16,351 nt of DNA from Flavobacteriaceae bacterium UBA7446 (GTDB taxonomy: Bacteria > Bacteroidota > Bacteroidia > Flavobacteriales > Flavobacteriaceae). The stretch is taken from assembly GCA_002478685.1 (NCBI GenBank), contig DLPY01000037.1, positions 1 through 16,351 of the forward strand, in the 5' to 3' direction. Numbering within the stretch: the first letter of the stretch is position 1; every line of letters starts with the position of its first letter. Below are positions 1-8,620 of this stretch, piece by piece. The notes beneath the pieces were generated by a model. It saw only the letters and a program-made list of their open reading frames with translations, made no database searches and was not told the origin of the DNA. The position numbers and the translations under genes were made by a program.

Positions 1-3000
1 CACCATATGATCGGATGTCATCTTGGCTTCTTAGGTCTGGTGATTGGTCGATGGTGCCGAAACCTACACTCGAAATAGCGCCGTTTACAGTAATATTGGC
101 AAAATCGGCTAGATTGGCATCCATTGTTCCTACAGCAGCCCAACCCCCTTGAGAGTCAATTTCAGACAAACGCAACTCATTAAACCAAACTTCTCCACTT
201 AATTTTTCACCAACTGTTGTGCTCGGATTTTTAACTCCGACAACCAGAGTGCGAATTGCGCCAAGCGTTGGGTTTCCTCTAATTGCAAATTTGTATTTTT
301 TATCTCCTGGCAAACTCGAAATGGGAGTAAACTCATTGATTTTATTAAGCTCTTCATCAAAATATGTAGCGCCTTGAACATTGCGGTTTGATATCGATTT
401 TGCTTTGAGTTTGGTAAGTAACTCGACAGGAATATCAATTTCGTTGCTGGCAATTTGCCAAATTTCATCGGCACTCAAATTATTAGAAACTCCCTCCGTG
501 AATGCCGTTGGTTTTAAGGGGATTTCGATTTGATAATAGTTCTCTGTAATATCTGTTCCTAAGCGAATAAACGCCACTAAACGTTTATCGAATTTTTCCT
601 GAGCTGTCTCGCCTGGAAGTGGATTTTCACCTGTTATGGATTCAGCGTGTAAGAACATGCGCAAACGCTTATATTGGCGCATGTCTAAATCTATGTGCTT
701 GTATACCCCTTCCGCATCTTCAGCTTCCAAATCTTTAACGCGTAGCGAAAGAGATTGCTCGTTTTCACGTATTAGATTGTTGTAGCTATTTAGCGTTTCG
801 CGCACAATGCCCGGCGGTAGCTTATAGCGAATTGGCGTTCGGGTTTCGTTTTCCAAAACGTTTACAGCACTTACCTCTAGTTGAGTATTGGGATGTGCGA
901 TTTCTTTGGAGTTCAAAGGTCCGGGAACTCTTGTCCAGTCGGCACGAACTATGTCAAGGGTGCCAAAACGAAATATCGTTGGATTTTTAAAGCCAGTTAC
1001 CAACATTCGCATAAAGCGGATAGAGCGCAAGTCTTCCATGCCGTTAATAGCTTCAAAATGATTGCGGTGTCTAGGGTTGACATAATAATCTGCAACTACA
1101 GGAACTCGGAACTGCAGCCAACGTGAAGAAGTTACTTGTCCGTTAGGAAGCTCAATGTTATCATTTTCACGTACATCAACCAAAAACGGGTGGATACCCA
1201 CTTTCATGTTTTTACCAATGGGAATCCGATACTGAAAATATCGGTCTATGGTATTCATAGTATTGTCCCGATTTAAATCTTCGGTATCTGGGGTGGTATA
1301 CGAACCACGGAATTGTTCGGTTACTTCAAGTGGTGAGTTGCCTTGAGTACCGTTGTAATTTTTATAACGATCTAGAATAGAGCCACTACCTTGTGCAAAA
1401 TACTTATAGTTATCACCAGCGGGATCTTCAACAGGTCCATTAGTATAAATAAGGCGTTCTTCCGCATCCGTTAATCCATCTAAACCTAGGTCTTGCAATG
1501 CGCGATTTTGACCATCGTCATCAAAAGCATAAACAAGTGATTGTGTGGCGGGTGTTATCCCCCAAGAGGTGTTATGTGTTGCAGTATTTTGCCCTGCAGC
1601 TGGCAATCCATTTTCATATTGCTTGCGTCCATCTTTTAATACATCTTCTGATATATTTCCTAAATGAAACACCAACTCACCCAAATCATCTGAAGTGCTA
1701 ATTTGTTCAGAAAAGGTGTCAAGTAACCAAAACTCTATATACTCCACGTTGGACTGAGCAAAGTCGGTAGTGGTCATGGCGCGCGTAATGGCCGCCCAAT
1801 TATCTTCAGGGTTGATACCAAAACTCGGTGCATTATTATATGGTCCTCGCTCGGCAGGATAATATGCCAAATCAAAGGTGTATTGCACTGTGGATTGCCC
1901 TTGAACAAGATCTTGCTGCGGGAAAATCTCATCTATAAAAATGCGGCGGGTAGCGCTAGTTGAAAGGTCATCATCAGAAATACCACTAGGGCGTCTTCTT
2001 GAATAAAATAATGGGTCAATGTTATACCACGAAAGCTTGGCACGTTGATAACCTGAACTGATATCATCTACACCAACACTTGAGCCAGCTAATGGAAGCT
2101 GTTGCGAGGGCGCAGGCACACTTGACAAATACCACGAATACGTATCTCGAATATCAAGGTTTGTTTGTGTTCCCTCAAAATCGTCTATATAGGTGGTTAC
2201 AGCATTGTTAAGTTGGGTACCTCTTGGTGCGCCCACTTTTAGATAAGCTGCCTCTGCACGAACAGAAACATTTGATGCCACCTGTGTGTCAATATTTGGG
2301 AGTTTATTGACTATGCGCGTGAGAAATGGAATTTCCTTAGAAAAGGTGCCGCTGAGCCCAAACATGCTGTTGTTAACGGGCTCAGCACCGTAATTGGATT
2401 TTTGTGTAAGCGGTCGTTCGCTTAGTCGCATATAGGTCCCGCCCAAAATCAAATCGTCATTGACTTTATGTTCGGCCGTAAAACCCATAAAGCGTTTGTT
2501 CTGTTGTCCAAACAGCGTATTGCTTTCGGTAGATACTTCGATGGGAATGTTAGAGTTTTTAATCCCTTCATTTAAAATAGTAACCCGTCCAAGCTGATAG
2601 TTTACCGTATAATCCAATCCCTCTTGTAACAATCTACCGCCCGCAGTAACACGCACCGATCCACGAGGAACATTAAATGTACCTAGTGCAATACCTTGGC
2701 CGCCTCCAGATGATTTGTAACGACCTTTTAATTCAAATTTGTTGTAGCGTTGGTAGTCTGCTGCATCTCGCTTTGTGATATCATACATCTCCTTAAAGAC
2801 ATATTTTTTCTGATTTGCGTTATAGCTGTTTCTATCCGAATAATTCTCATTCGTGTCATTGTGTTTTAGCAGCTCAAAAAGATACTCTCCGAAGGGCTCA
2901 ACACTTGGGAAAATAATTTGTCCCTGTTCAGGCAGCACCGTAATTCCACTTACATAATCAAAAAATCCATCGCCTTCGGATTGAGCGTCTTGGTAAATAT

Positions 3001-4864
3001 TCAGCTTATCTAATCCAAAAAGATTTAACAAAATACGCTCTTCAGTTCCTGGGGGCCAAGTGCCTTTATCTTCTGGGAGGATAAAATTTGCCGGCGATGG
3101 ATCGGTGAACAAAATGTTGAATACAAAATCTTCTTGTTCTAGCTGAAATGCGCCAATGTTATAGACGTTTTTCATCATCAAATCAAAAACAGGTTGAGAT
3201 ACATCTAGCAAAGAACTTTTTAACATTTTCAGTACCAAACTATTGTTGTTTACCACAGGAGTTGCTGAAGTACCGCCAACGGTGTTAGCCGCAATGCCGT
3301 CGGCAGAAAACTCACCAACCTGATAGACCTGTCCATTTACAGTGTATTGAAACGCTACAGCAATGACTTCGTCATTATTTAGCGGTTGATTTAAGGATAT
3401 ATATCCCAATTGTTCATGTAGTCTATATTCGGATTGATTCAGTTTTCTGGCGCTTTCCAAAATGGCATAATCACGTCCTTCGTTGACAAGTGACGAAAGT
3501 GATCCAAACCCATTTCGAGCAGTGGCAATGTCACGAATATCGCTTGTTAGGATTCCAGTACCTCCAATTTCTAAGGGGTCTAGCTTGTTTGCGTTATTGT
3601 CAGGAAATGAACCTGGCGCAGCATTAAAGAAATTTGAAGTAAAATCGTCTAACAACACAACATCAGGATTTGTTTCTGCCAAATCTTGAAGTGCCAACAC
3701 GTTTCGCACATTGTTTGTGCGTGCGGATCGGTTGGTAATCCACACTTCAAGCCTCGTAATTTGAATGGGCGAATTGATATACGGGTAGGTTTTTACCGAT
3801 TTGTCATAAGTGTCTCTAAAATACTGAGCCAAGAAAAAGTGGCGATTGTCTTCGTAATCAAGTGCAAAAAGCGAAAACTCCTCAACCGTTCCTTCGCCGT
3901 TGGTTTGTATGGTTTGGGTTTGGGAGCGTTGTTCTGAAATTACCGCAGCAATGTCGGTATCACCAAATTTGAGTTGCGCTTTAACTCCAAATAAGCTCTG
4001 AGCGCCTGAAATAAGAGAACTATTGAGAGGCATATTCACGTTTCCCACTTCTAGTTTTTGAAGAATACCGTCTTCATTTCCACTAATACCTTGCTCGGCT
4101 AAATTTTTTGCATTGTTTAATACATTTTCCCCATTGCCAACCAAATCTTTTCGCTTTCCAACAAGTTCTTTTCCTCTATTAATGGTATTTGAAACACTAC
4201 TTGGAACTAAATCTTCTGGAAAGAAATCGAGTTTAATGATGCGCTGAAAATCAAAAGTAGATTGGGTATCGTAGTTGGCATTTACTTTTAGCCGAGTACC
4301 TATGGTTCCAGAAAGGCTAAGGTTAATTCGTTGATTAAAATCGAACCCAAGACTACTTTGGTTTCTGGGAGATAGACTGGGGTTTCCAGATTTTTGATAG
4401 CGTAGTCCCAAATCAATACTAGCAGAACCTTGCGGACGGATATTTATTTCGTTGCTACCAAAAATCTTTTCAAAAAATTTAGAGTTCACATAATAGTCTG
4501 GCAATAAGTCCTGCTGTGTATCTTCATCGTCTACCAATCCCGCAAGGGCTTGCTGTTTGTTTCTTAAATAAGAGCGTGTTTTTTCTGCAACTACACGCCT
4601 GCGATATTCATTGGGAGTAAGGACTAATGGTTGATTAACATTAATTTCCCCAACTTTTACATTGTAAAAGTACAAGTTGAGCTTTGGGTCGTAGGTATAT
4701 GATGAATCAAAAGAAGAGGGTTTTTGCTTTAGGGAAATTTGCTGCAGGTTTGGTGCTAAAACCAGACTGTCATTAGAAGTCGTATTTTGAGCAAAAGCTG
4801 TTGTAGTCATTGCCAAAATGAGAGCCAAAAATAAACCGTATTTTAAACAGGCTTTAATGTTCAT
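1..4864 (-). CDS. sprA: SprA, type IX secretion outer-membrane translocon (N-terminal part)
   Basis: SprA (Sov in Porphyromonas) is the giant outer-membrane beta-barrel through which type IX secretion substrates leave the cell, and it is needed for gliding in flavobacteria. The frame opens at ATG 4862-4864 and reads to the left edge without a stop, giving 1621 residues of a family usually near 2400, so the C-terminal third lies outside. Residues 1-25 form a signal peptide (hydrophobic core, then AFA before Q). Seen in order: NIRPQGSA near 142, FDFQRIIKLDFF near 205, GNVNMPLNSSLISGAQSLFG near 275, RHFFLAQYFR near 345, LEVWITNR near 370 (all typical of the SprA N-terminal domain), YIDDFEG near 895 and KLSWYNIDPLFY near 945. 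The start codon shares one base with the ruvA stop, implying translational coupling. Samples near 1000, 2000 and both ends are in the same frame, so I see no sign of disruption. Confidence 0.97.
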   Translation of the reverse strand, partial: MNIKACLKYGLFLALILAMTTTAFAQNTTSNDSLVLAPNLQQISLKQKPSSFDSSYTYDPKLNLYFYNVKVGEINVNQPLVLTPNEYRRRVVAEKTRSYLRNKQQALAGLVDDEDTQQDLLPDYYVNSKFFEKIFGSNEINIRPQGSASIDLGLRYQKSGNPSLSPRNQSSLGFDFNQRINLSLSGTIGTRLKVNANYDTQSTFDFQRIIKLDFFPEDLVPSSVSNTINRGKELVGKRKDLVGNGENVLNNAKNLAEQGISGNEDGILQKLEVGNVNMPLNSSLISGAQSLFGVKAQLKFGDTDIAAVISEQRSQTQTIQTNGEGTVEEFSLFALDYEDNRHFFLAQYFRDTYDKSVKTYPYINSPIQITRLEVWITNRSARTNNVRNVLALQDLAETNPDVVLLDDFTSNFFNAAPGSFPDNNANKLDPLEIGGTGILTSDIRDIATARNGFGSLSSLVNEGRDYAILESARKLNQSEYRLHEQLGYISLNQPLNNDEVIAVAFQYTVNGQVYQVGEFSADGIAANTVGGTSATPVVNNNSLVLKMLKSSLLDVSQPVFDLMMKNVYNIGAFQLEQEDFVFNILFTDPSPANFILPEDKGTWPPGTEERILLNLFGLDKLNIYQDAQSEGDGFFDYVSGITVLPEQGQIIFPSVEPFGEYLFELLKHNDTNENYSDRNSYNANQKKYVFKEMYDITKRDAADYQRYNKFELKGRYKSSGGGQGIALGTFNVPRGSVRVTAGGRLLQEGLDYTVNYQLGRVTILNEGIKNSNIPIEVSTESNTLFGQQNKRFMGFTAEHKVNDDLILGGTYMRLSERPLTQKSNYGAEPVNNSMFGLSGTFSKEIPFLTRIVNKLPNIDTQVASNVSVRAEAAYLKVGAPRGTQLNNAVTTYIDDFEGTQTNLDIRDTYSWYLSSVPAPSQQLPLAGSSVGVDDISSGYQRAKLSWYNIDPLFYSRRRPSGISDDDLSTSATRRIFIDEIFPQQDLVQGQSTVQYTFDLAYYPAERGPYNNAPSFGINPEDNWAAITRAMTTTDFAQSNVEYIEFWLLDTFSEQISTSDDLGELVFHLGNISEDVLKDGRKQYENGLPAAGQNTATHNTSWGITPATQSLVYAFDDDGQNRALQDLGLDGLTDAEERLIYTNGPVEDPAGDNYKYFAQGSGSILDRYKNYNGTQGNSPLEVTEQFRGSYTTPDTEDLNRDNTMNTIDRYFQYRIPIGKNMKVGIHPFLVDVRENDNIELPNGQVTSSRWLQFRVPVVADYYVNPRHRNHFEAINGMEDLRSIRFMRMLVTGFKNPTIFRFGTLDIVRADWTRVPGPLNSKEIAHPNTQLEVSAVNVLENETRTPIRYKLPPGIVRETLNSYNNLIRENEQSLSLRVKDLEAEDAEGVYKHIDLDMRQYKRLRMFLHAESITGENPLPGETAQEKFDKRLVAFIRLGTDITENYYQIEIPLKPTAFTEGVSNNLSADEIWQIASNEIDIPVELLTKLKAKSISNRNVQGATYFDEELNKINEFTPISSLPGDKKYKFAIRGNPTLGAIRTLVVGVKNPSTTVGEKLSGEVWFNELRLSEIDSQGGWAAVGTMDANLADFANITVNGAISSVGFGTIDQSPDLRSQDDIRSYG

Positions 4865-5445
4865 TATAATTTGTTGAGCGCATTTTTGATGATACGTTCA
4901 ATTGGCATGTTGGGTTCTACTTGTAGCAACGCATCCACTATCTTTTGTGTTTGTTTTACTGGATAGCCTAATACACTCAATGCAGATAACGCTTCATCGC
5001 GCTGTGTATTGTTTGAAACAGTGCCAATTTCTCCTTCTTCTAGCAACCCAAGTACCTTATCTCTCAAATCTACAATTACACGCTGTGCCGTTTTAGCACC
5101 AATTCCTTTTATGGCTTGTATGGCTGCCACATTATCTGTTTGAATGGCTTGAACCACCTCTTGCGGATTCATAGAAGAAAGTACGGTTCGAGCCGTATTG
5201 GCACCAATACCGCTTACACTTAACAACAAACGAAATACGCTGCGCTCAACTTGCTCCATAAAACCATATAAGGTTTGTGCATCTTCTCGCACCTGGTGAT
5301 GGGTGAAAATTCGAATGAATTCATCATCGGGTAATTGCCCAAAAGTGTGAAGGGAAATGTGTACTTCATAGCCAACTCCGCCACAGTCAACAACAAGCGT
5401 AGTTGGTGCTTTGCTTACAAGTCTTCCTTTTAGCTGTGTTATCAT
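4864..5445 (-). CDS. ruvA: RuvA, Holliday junction branch-migration subunit
   Basis: RuvA binds four-way Holliday junctions and loads the RuvB motor for branch migration in recombinational repair. The 193-residue product has the usual family length (about 190-205). Residues 1-62 are the OB-fold domain (MITQLKGRLVSK, CGGVGYEV). Two helix-hairpin-helix motifs follow: LLSVSGIGANTARTVLSS around 73-90 and IKGIGAKTAQRVIVDLRDK around 112-130. After a flexible linker rich in E, N and T, the C-terminal domain (ALSALSVLGY onward) would contact RuvB. The ATG at 5443-5445 is preceded by a hairpin-capable leader. RuvA is separated from ruvB by about 4 kb, as is common in Bacteroidota, and is coupled to sprA through TAATG. 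Confidence 0.97.
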   Translation of the reverse strand: MITQLKGRLVSKAPTTLVVDCGGVGYEVHISLHTFGQLPDDEFIRIFTHHQVREDAQTLYGFMEQVERSVFRLLLSVSGIGANTARTVLSSMNPQEVVQAIQTDNVAAIQAIKGIGAKTAQRVIVDLRDKVLGLLEEGEIGTVSNNTQRDEALSALSVLGYPVKQTQKIVDALLQVEPNMPIERIIKNALNKL

Positions 5446-5458
5446 TGCTGTAATTACG

Positions 5459-5488
5459 CCATAAACTTCGGAATAAAAAGTTTTATGG
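5459..5488 (-). promoter_or_regulatory. Stem-loop in the ruvA leader
   Basis: An inverted repeat pairs CCATAAACTT (5459-5468) with AAGTTTTATGG (5478-5488), leaving one bulged base and a 9-base loop. It ends 13 bases upstream of the ruvA ATG on the minus strand. No T tract follows on either strand, so it does not look like an intrinsic terminator. It could affect ruvA-sprA translation or protect an mRNA end, but no function is shown by sequence alone. The rest of the 95-base pckA-ruvA gap holds no promoter core I can support. Confidence 0.35.
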
Positions 5489-5540
5489 ACTAATTGATTA
5501 CAAAATAATCTAAAAGTTACAACCTGTTTAAGTTAAAAAA

Positions 5541-7127
5541 TCATAGTCTTGGCCCTGCCTTTATTAGCTTATTAGTTGTGTCAGTTCCAAATTGTTTGTA
5601 ATTATCCACAAATAATTTAGCAAGTTTTTTGGCGCTTTTCCAGTATTGGTTTTCATCCTTCCAAAACAATGCTGGGTTTAAAATATCATTTGGAACATTG
5701 TTGATTTTTTCAGGAATATCTAGATTGAATATCTCCAGTTTATTGAATGTTTCTTTGGCAAGACTTCCGTCGTGTATTGCATCAATTATGGCTCGTGTAT
5801 ATTGAAGTGCAATGCGATTCCCATCTTTAAATCCTCCGCCAATCCAACCCGTGTTTACCAACCAAACATTTGTATTGTGCTTGTTGATTTTTTGTTCTAA
5901 AAGATTTGCATACTCAAAAGGGTGCAAAACCATAAAAGCTGCACCAAAACAGGTTGAAAAGGTAGCTACAGGCTCACTTATTCCCATTTCTGTTCCTGCT
6001 ATTTTAGCCGTATAACCACTTATAAAATGATACATTGCTTGCTTAGCAGACAATTTAGAAACAGGAGGAAGTATGCCAAAAGCATCGCAAGTCAAGAAAA
6101 TGATATTTTTAGGGTGCCCTCCAACGCATGGGGTTTTTATTTTTTCAATAAACTCAATTGGGTACGCAGCGCGAGTGTTTTCGGTTATTAACGTATTTTC
6201 ATAATCTACTTTATGGGTTCTAGGGTCATAAGCCACATTTTCCAATACAGTTCCAAACTTAATTGCATTGTAAATTTCAGGCTCCTTTTTCTTACTTAAT
6301 GCCGCCACTTTAGCATAGCATCCGCCTTCCACATTATAAACCCCATTGTCAGACCAACAATGTTCATCATCTCCAATTAATGCACGATTGCTGTCTGCAG
6401 AAAGGGTCGTTTTTCCAGTGCCACTTAATCCAAAAAAAAGCGAAACATCTCCTTTATTTCCCTCATTTGCAGAGCAGTGCATGGACAAAACACCTTGTTT
6501 AGGCATGATGTAATTTATAATTGAAAAAATACCTTTTTTCATTTCACCAGCATACTGTGTCCCTAAAATTAGAAATTCATTATCCTCGAAACTTAAGTCA
6601 ATACTTGTTTTTGTTTTCATAAAACTCGTGTATTGATTTGCTGTAAATTCTCCTGCATTGTAAATCACATAGTCGGGGTTGCCAAACACTTTCAATTCAT
6701 CGGTATTTGGGCGAATTAACATGTTTTGCATAAACAAAGCATGGTATGGTCGGGTGCAAATTACACGTATTTTTTTACGATAATTTTTATCCCATCCTGC
6801 AAAACCATCTACAACATAAATTCTAGTTTTTGTATTAAAGTAGTCTATTGCGCGTTGGCGATTGATTCGAAAGGTGTTGCCATCCATAGGGATGTTTATA
6901 TCTCCCCACCAAATGTCGTCTTGCGTGTTAGGTTCTTTTACAATACGTTTGTCATTAGGGCTGCGTCCTGTTTTTTCTCCCGATCGAACAATTAAGGCAC
7001 CTTTATCTGAAATGACTGCGCTCAGATCATAACGAAGCGCCTTAGAATACAGTTGAGCAGGTGAAAGGTTTCGGTGTAATTTTTTTGGGTGTATTCCGTA
7101 TTTGTCCAAATTGAATTTAGCCTCCAT
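5541..7127 (-). CDS. pckA: Phosphoenolpyruvate carboxykinase (ATP)
   Basis: This cytoplasmic enzyme converts oxaloacetate and ATP to phosphoenolpyruvate, ADP and CO2, the entry step of gluconeogenesis from C4 acids. The 528 residues match the usual length of the ATP-dependent family. Visible motifs are TGRSPNDK (53-60, substrate-binding arginine), EMKKGIF (195-201, metal-binding lysine region), the kinase-1a loop GLSGTGKTT (233-241), the kinase-2 stretch IGDDEH (251-256) with WSDNGVYNVEGGCYAK after it, and TRAAYP (318-323). The P-loop form GLSGTGKT marks the ATP rather than GTP family. The ATG at 7125-7127 lies inside fbp, an 11-base overlap, so both genes are probably expressed together. No Shine-Dalgarno sequence is clear, which is normal for this phylum. 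Rows sampled here are often more A+T-rich than in ruvB or queG. Confidence 0.97.
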   Translation of the reverse strand: MEAKFNLDKYGIHPKKLHRNLSPAQLYSKALRYDLSAVISDKGALIVRSGEKTGRSPNDKRIVKEPNTQDDIWWGDINIPMDGNTFRINRQRAIDYFNTKTRIYVVDGFAGWDKNYRKKIRVICTRPYHALFMQNMLIRPNTDELKVFGNPDYVIYNAGEFTANQYTSFMKTKTSIDLSFEDNEFLILGTQYAGEMKKGIFSIINYIMPKQGVLSMHCSANEGNKGDVSLFFGLSGTGKTTLSADSNRALIGDDEHCWSDNGVYNVEGGCYAKVAALSKKKEPEIYNAIKFGTVLENVAYDPRTHKVDYENTLITENTRAAYPIEFIEKIKTPCVGGHPKNIIFLTCDAFGILPPVSKLSAKQAMYHFISGYTAKIAGTEMGISEPVATFSTCFGAAFMVLHPFEYANLLEQKINKHNTNVWLVNTGWIGGGFKDGNRIALQYTRAIIDAIHDGSLAKETFNKLEIFNLDIPEKINNVPNDILNPALFWKDENQYWKSAKKLAKLFVDNYKQFGTDTTNKLIKAGPRL

Positions 7128-8115
7128 TAAAATTGTTTTTAGTTAAGTGCTTCTGAAGTATTTGTATCATTTCTTTATTGCCGCAAAAAAAGGAAGTTCG
7201 CTGGTGGAGCGTTTCAGGTTGAATTTCTAAAATTCGTTGCTTCATACTAATTGCCAAACCTCCTGCTTGCTCTATAATAAAAGCTATCGGATTACATTCA
7301 TACAACAATCTAAGCTTTCCTTTTGGACTTTTAGCGTTTGGAGGGTATAAAAAAATTCCACCCTTAAAGATATTACGATGAATATCAGAAACCATTGAAC
7401 CAATGTAACGCGTAGAATATTGCGGGTCATGCTGTTTTCTTTCAATAAGGTATTGTTTGATTTCTTCTGGGAATGTAGAAAAGTTAGCCTCGTTAATGGA
7501 GTAAATATGCCCATGAGGCTTTAGTTTAATGTTTGAATGCGACAAATAAAACGTTCCAATGGCGGGGTTCAAAGTAAACCCATTTACGCCATCGCCAGTA
7601 GTGTAAACAAGCATTGTTGATGTGCCGTACAAAATATATCCAGCAGCTACTTGATTTATACCGGGTTGTAAAAAATCTTCTATAGTTACATCTTGATCAA
7701 ATGAGGTTTTTCGTCTATAAATGGAAAAAATAGTTCCCACAGAAACATTAACGTCTATATTGGACGAGCCATCAAGTGGGTCAATAAGTACAATATAGTT
7801 GTTTTTTTTGCTAAAAGATGTGTTCACAGGTATAAAATCATCCACTTCCTCACTTGCAATACCACAAACAATGTTTCGATTTTTTAATGCCTCAATGAAA
7901 AGATTGTGTGCAAAAACATCTAATTTTTGTTGAGACTCGCCTTGAATGTTGGTTGTACCTGCATCACCTAAAATATCTACAATTCCTGCTTTATTAACTT
8001 CGTGGCTAACTACTTTTGAAGCTAACCTAAGTGCGTGAATAAGGCGACTGAATTCTCCTGTGCTATTTGGATGTTTTTGCTGATTAGCAATTAGAAACTC
8101 TCCTAAGGTTTGCAT
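7117..8115 (-). CDS. fbp: Class I fructose-1,6-bisphosphatase
   Basis: The enzyme hydrolyses fructose 1,6-bisphosphate to fructose 6-phosphate, the last committed step of gluconeogenesis. The 332-residue length fits class I. Residues 17-50 (NSTGEFSRLIHALRLA, then VNKAGIVDILG) match the N-terminal segment that carries the AMP site in characterised relatives. The metal and substrate site is shown by GIASEE (85-90), DPLDGSSNID (112-121) and E273 in LYECNP. KGGIFLYPPN (251-260) and PKGKLRLLYE are also class I signatures. It starts with ATG 8113-8115 behind a probable promoter and overlaps pckA by 11 bases. The pairing of fbp with pckA suggests one transcript for growth on organic acids or amino acids. 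Confidence 0.97.
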   Translation of the reverse strand: MQTLGEFLIANQQKHPNSTGEFSRLIHALRLASKVVSHEVNKAGIVDILGDAGTTNIQGESQQKLDVFAHNLFIEALKNRNIVCGIASEEVDDFIPVNTSFSKKNNYIVLIDPLDGSSNIDVNVSVGTIFSIYRRKTSFDQDVTIEDFLQPGINQVAAGYILYGTSTMLVYTTGDGVNGFTLNPAIGTFYLSHSNIKLKPHGHIYSINEANFSTFPEEIKQYLIERKQHDPQYSTRYIGSMVSDIHRNIFKGGIFLYPPNAKSPKGKLRLLYECNPIAFIIEQAGGLAISMKQRILEIQPETLHQRTSFFCGNKEMIQILQKHLTKNNFNGG

Positions 8116-8135
8116 TTTTTTTATTTTGGGACAAA

Positions 8136-8143
8136 CAAAATTA
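8136..8143 (-). promoter_or_regulatory. Putative fbp-pckA promoter (-7 element)
   Basis: On the minus strand TAATTTTG fits the Bacteroidota -7 consensus TAnnTTTG exactly and lies 20 bases before the fbp ATG. The A+T-rich DNA upstream has no convincing TTG at the expected -33 spacing, only a T run. The stretch from 8116 to 8278 has no coding signal I can see, so it is best read as the fbp control region. Placement rests on one short match. Confidence 0.4.
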
Positions 8144-8278
8144 ATGCTTATTCAGCTCTAAAAATATTCATTTTATTAATTACTTAGAGTTTCAATTCGG
8201 ATTCAAAGCAAGTGAGCTAATAAATCCATTTTTTAGTTCATTTAGCTTGTAATTTTAGACAAAAAGTGGTGTTTTAGA

Positions 8279-8594
8279 TTAAGTTTTTTTGTTTTGTGTA
8301 TCCACTACGGTAACGGCTGTCATATGAACAAATGCATCTACACTTGGGCCGAATAGCAAAATATGCACAACGTGCTTTAGTCCCATTATAATTGGGTCAA
8401 TGTAAGGGCAACCTCTAATTCTTTGATTCGGTTATAGGCAATTTTTGCTGGATTCTAGATCTAGAAAAAGAAGTATGTTTACTTCCTCTATTTTTGGGTC
8501 AATGATTTGAATATATGCTTCAAACTCTAAGGTTTCCAGGCTTTGGCTTTGCGTGATAAATGAGCGTCTTGCGGCGTTAAGTTTCTTTACTCAT
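8279..8594 (-). pseudogene. maeB: Remnant of NADP-dependent malic enzyme (maeB), internally deleted
   Basis: An intact MaeB-type enzyme (about 750-770 residues) decarboxylates malate to pyruvate and carries a C-terminal phosphotransacetylase-like domain. Here ATG 8592-8594 opens MSKET, a TAA at 8577-8579 follows, then the same frame gives RRKTLIYHAKPKPGNLRV (8523-8576), which resembles the family N-terminus, and a TGA. About 40 bases on, the tail of the C-terminal domain appears: VNILLFLDLESSK (8444-8482), KIAYNRIKELEVA in another frame (8407-8445), then back in frame IDPIIMGLKHVVHILLFG and TAVTVVDTQNKKT to a TAA at 8279-8281. These resemble family stretches of the type LIFPNLESANIAYK and GPILMGMKKPVHILQLG. 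So roughly 640 middle residues are missing, with one or two early stops and two opposite frameshifts. It sits 26 bases behind queG, as an operon gene would. Family matches are from memory, not a search. Confidence 0.85.
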
Positions 8595-8620
8595 CTAGTC
8601 ATGGTTTTGAGAAATTCCTG

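Noticed and set aside
1..4863. Short plus-strand frames and an apparent lack of a complete long gene in the left 4.8 kb
   Set aside because: The minus strand is one uninterrupted sprA frame that runs off the window; the short frames are its shadows.
8215..8247. Inverted repeat AGCTAA / TTAGCT upstream of fbp
   Set aside because: Only 6 base pairs with a 21-base spacer in A+T-rich DNA, so chance is likely.
8453..8466. Perfect 14-base palindrome TTCTAGATCTAGAA
   Set aside because: It falls on codons CTA GAT CTA GAA of the maeB remnant (residues L-D-L-E), so it is probably a by-product of coding sequence and not an operator.
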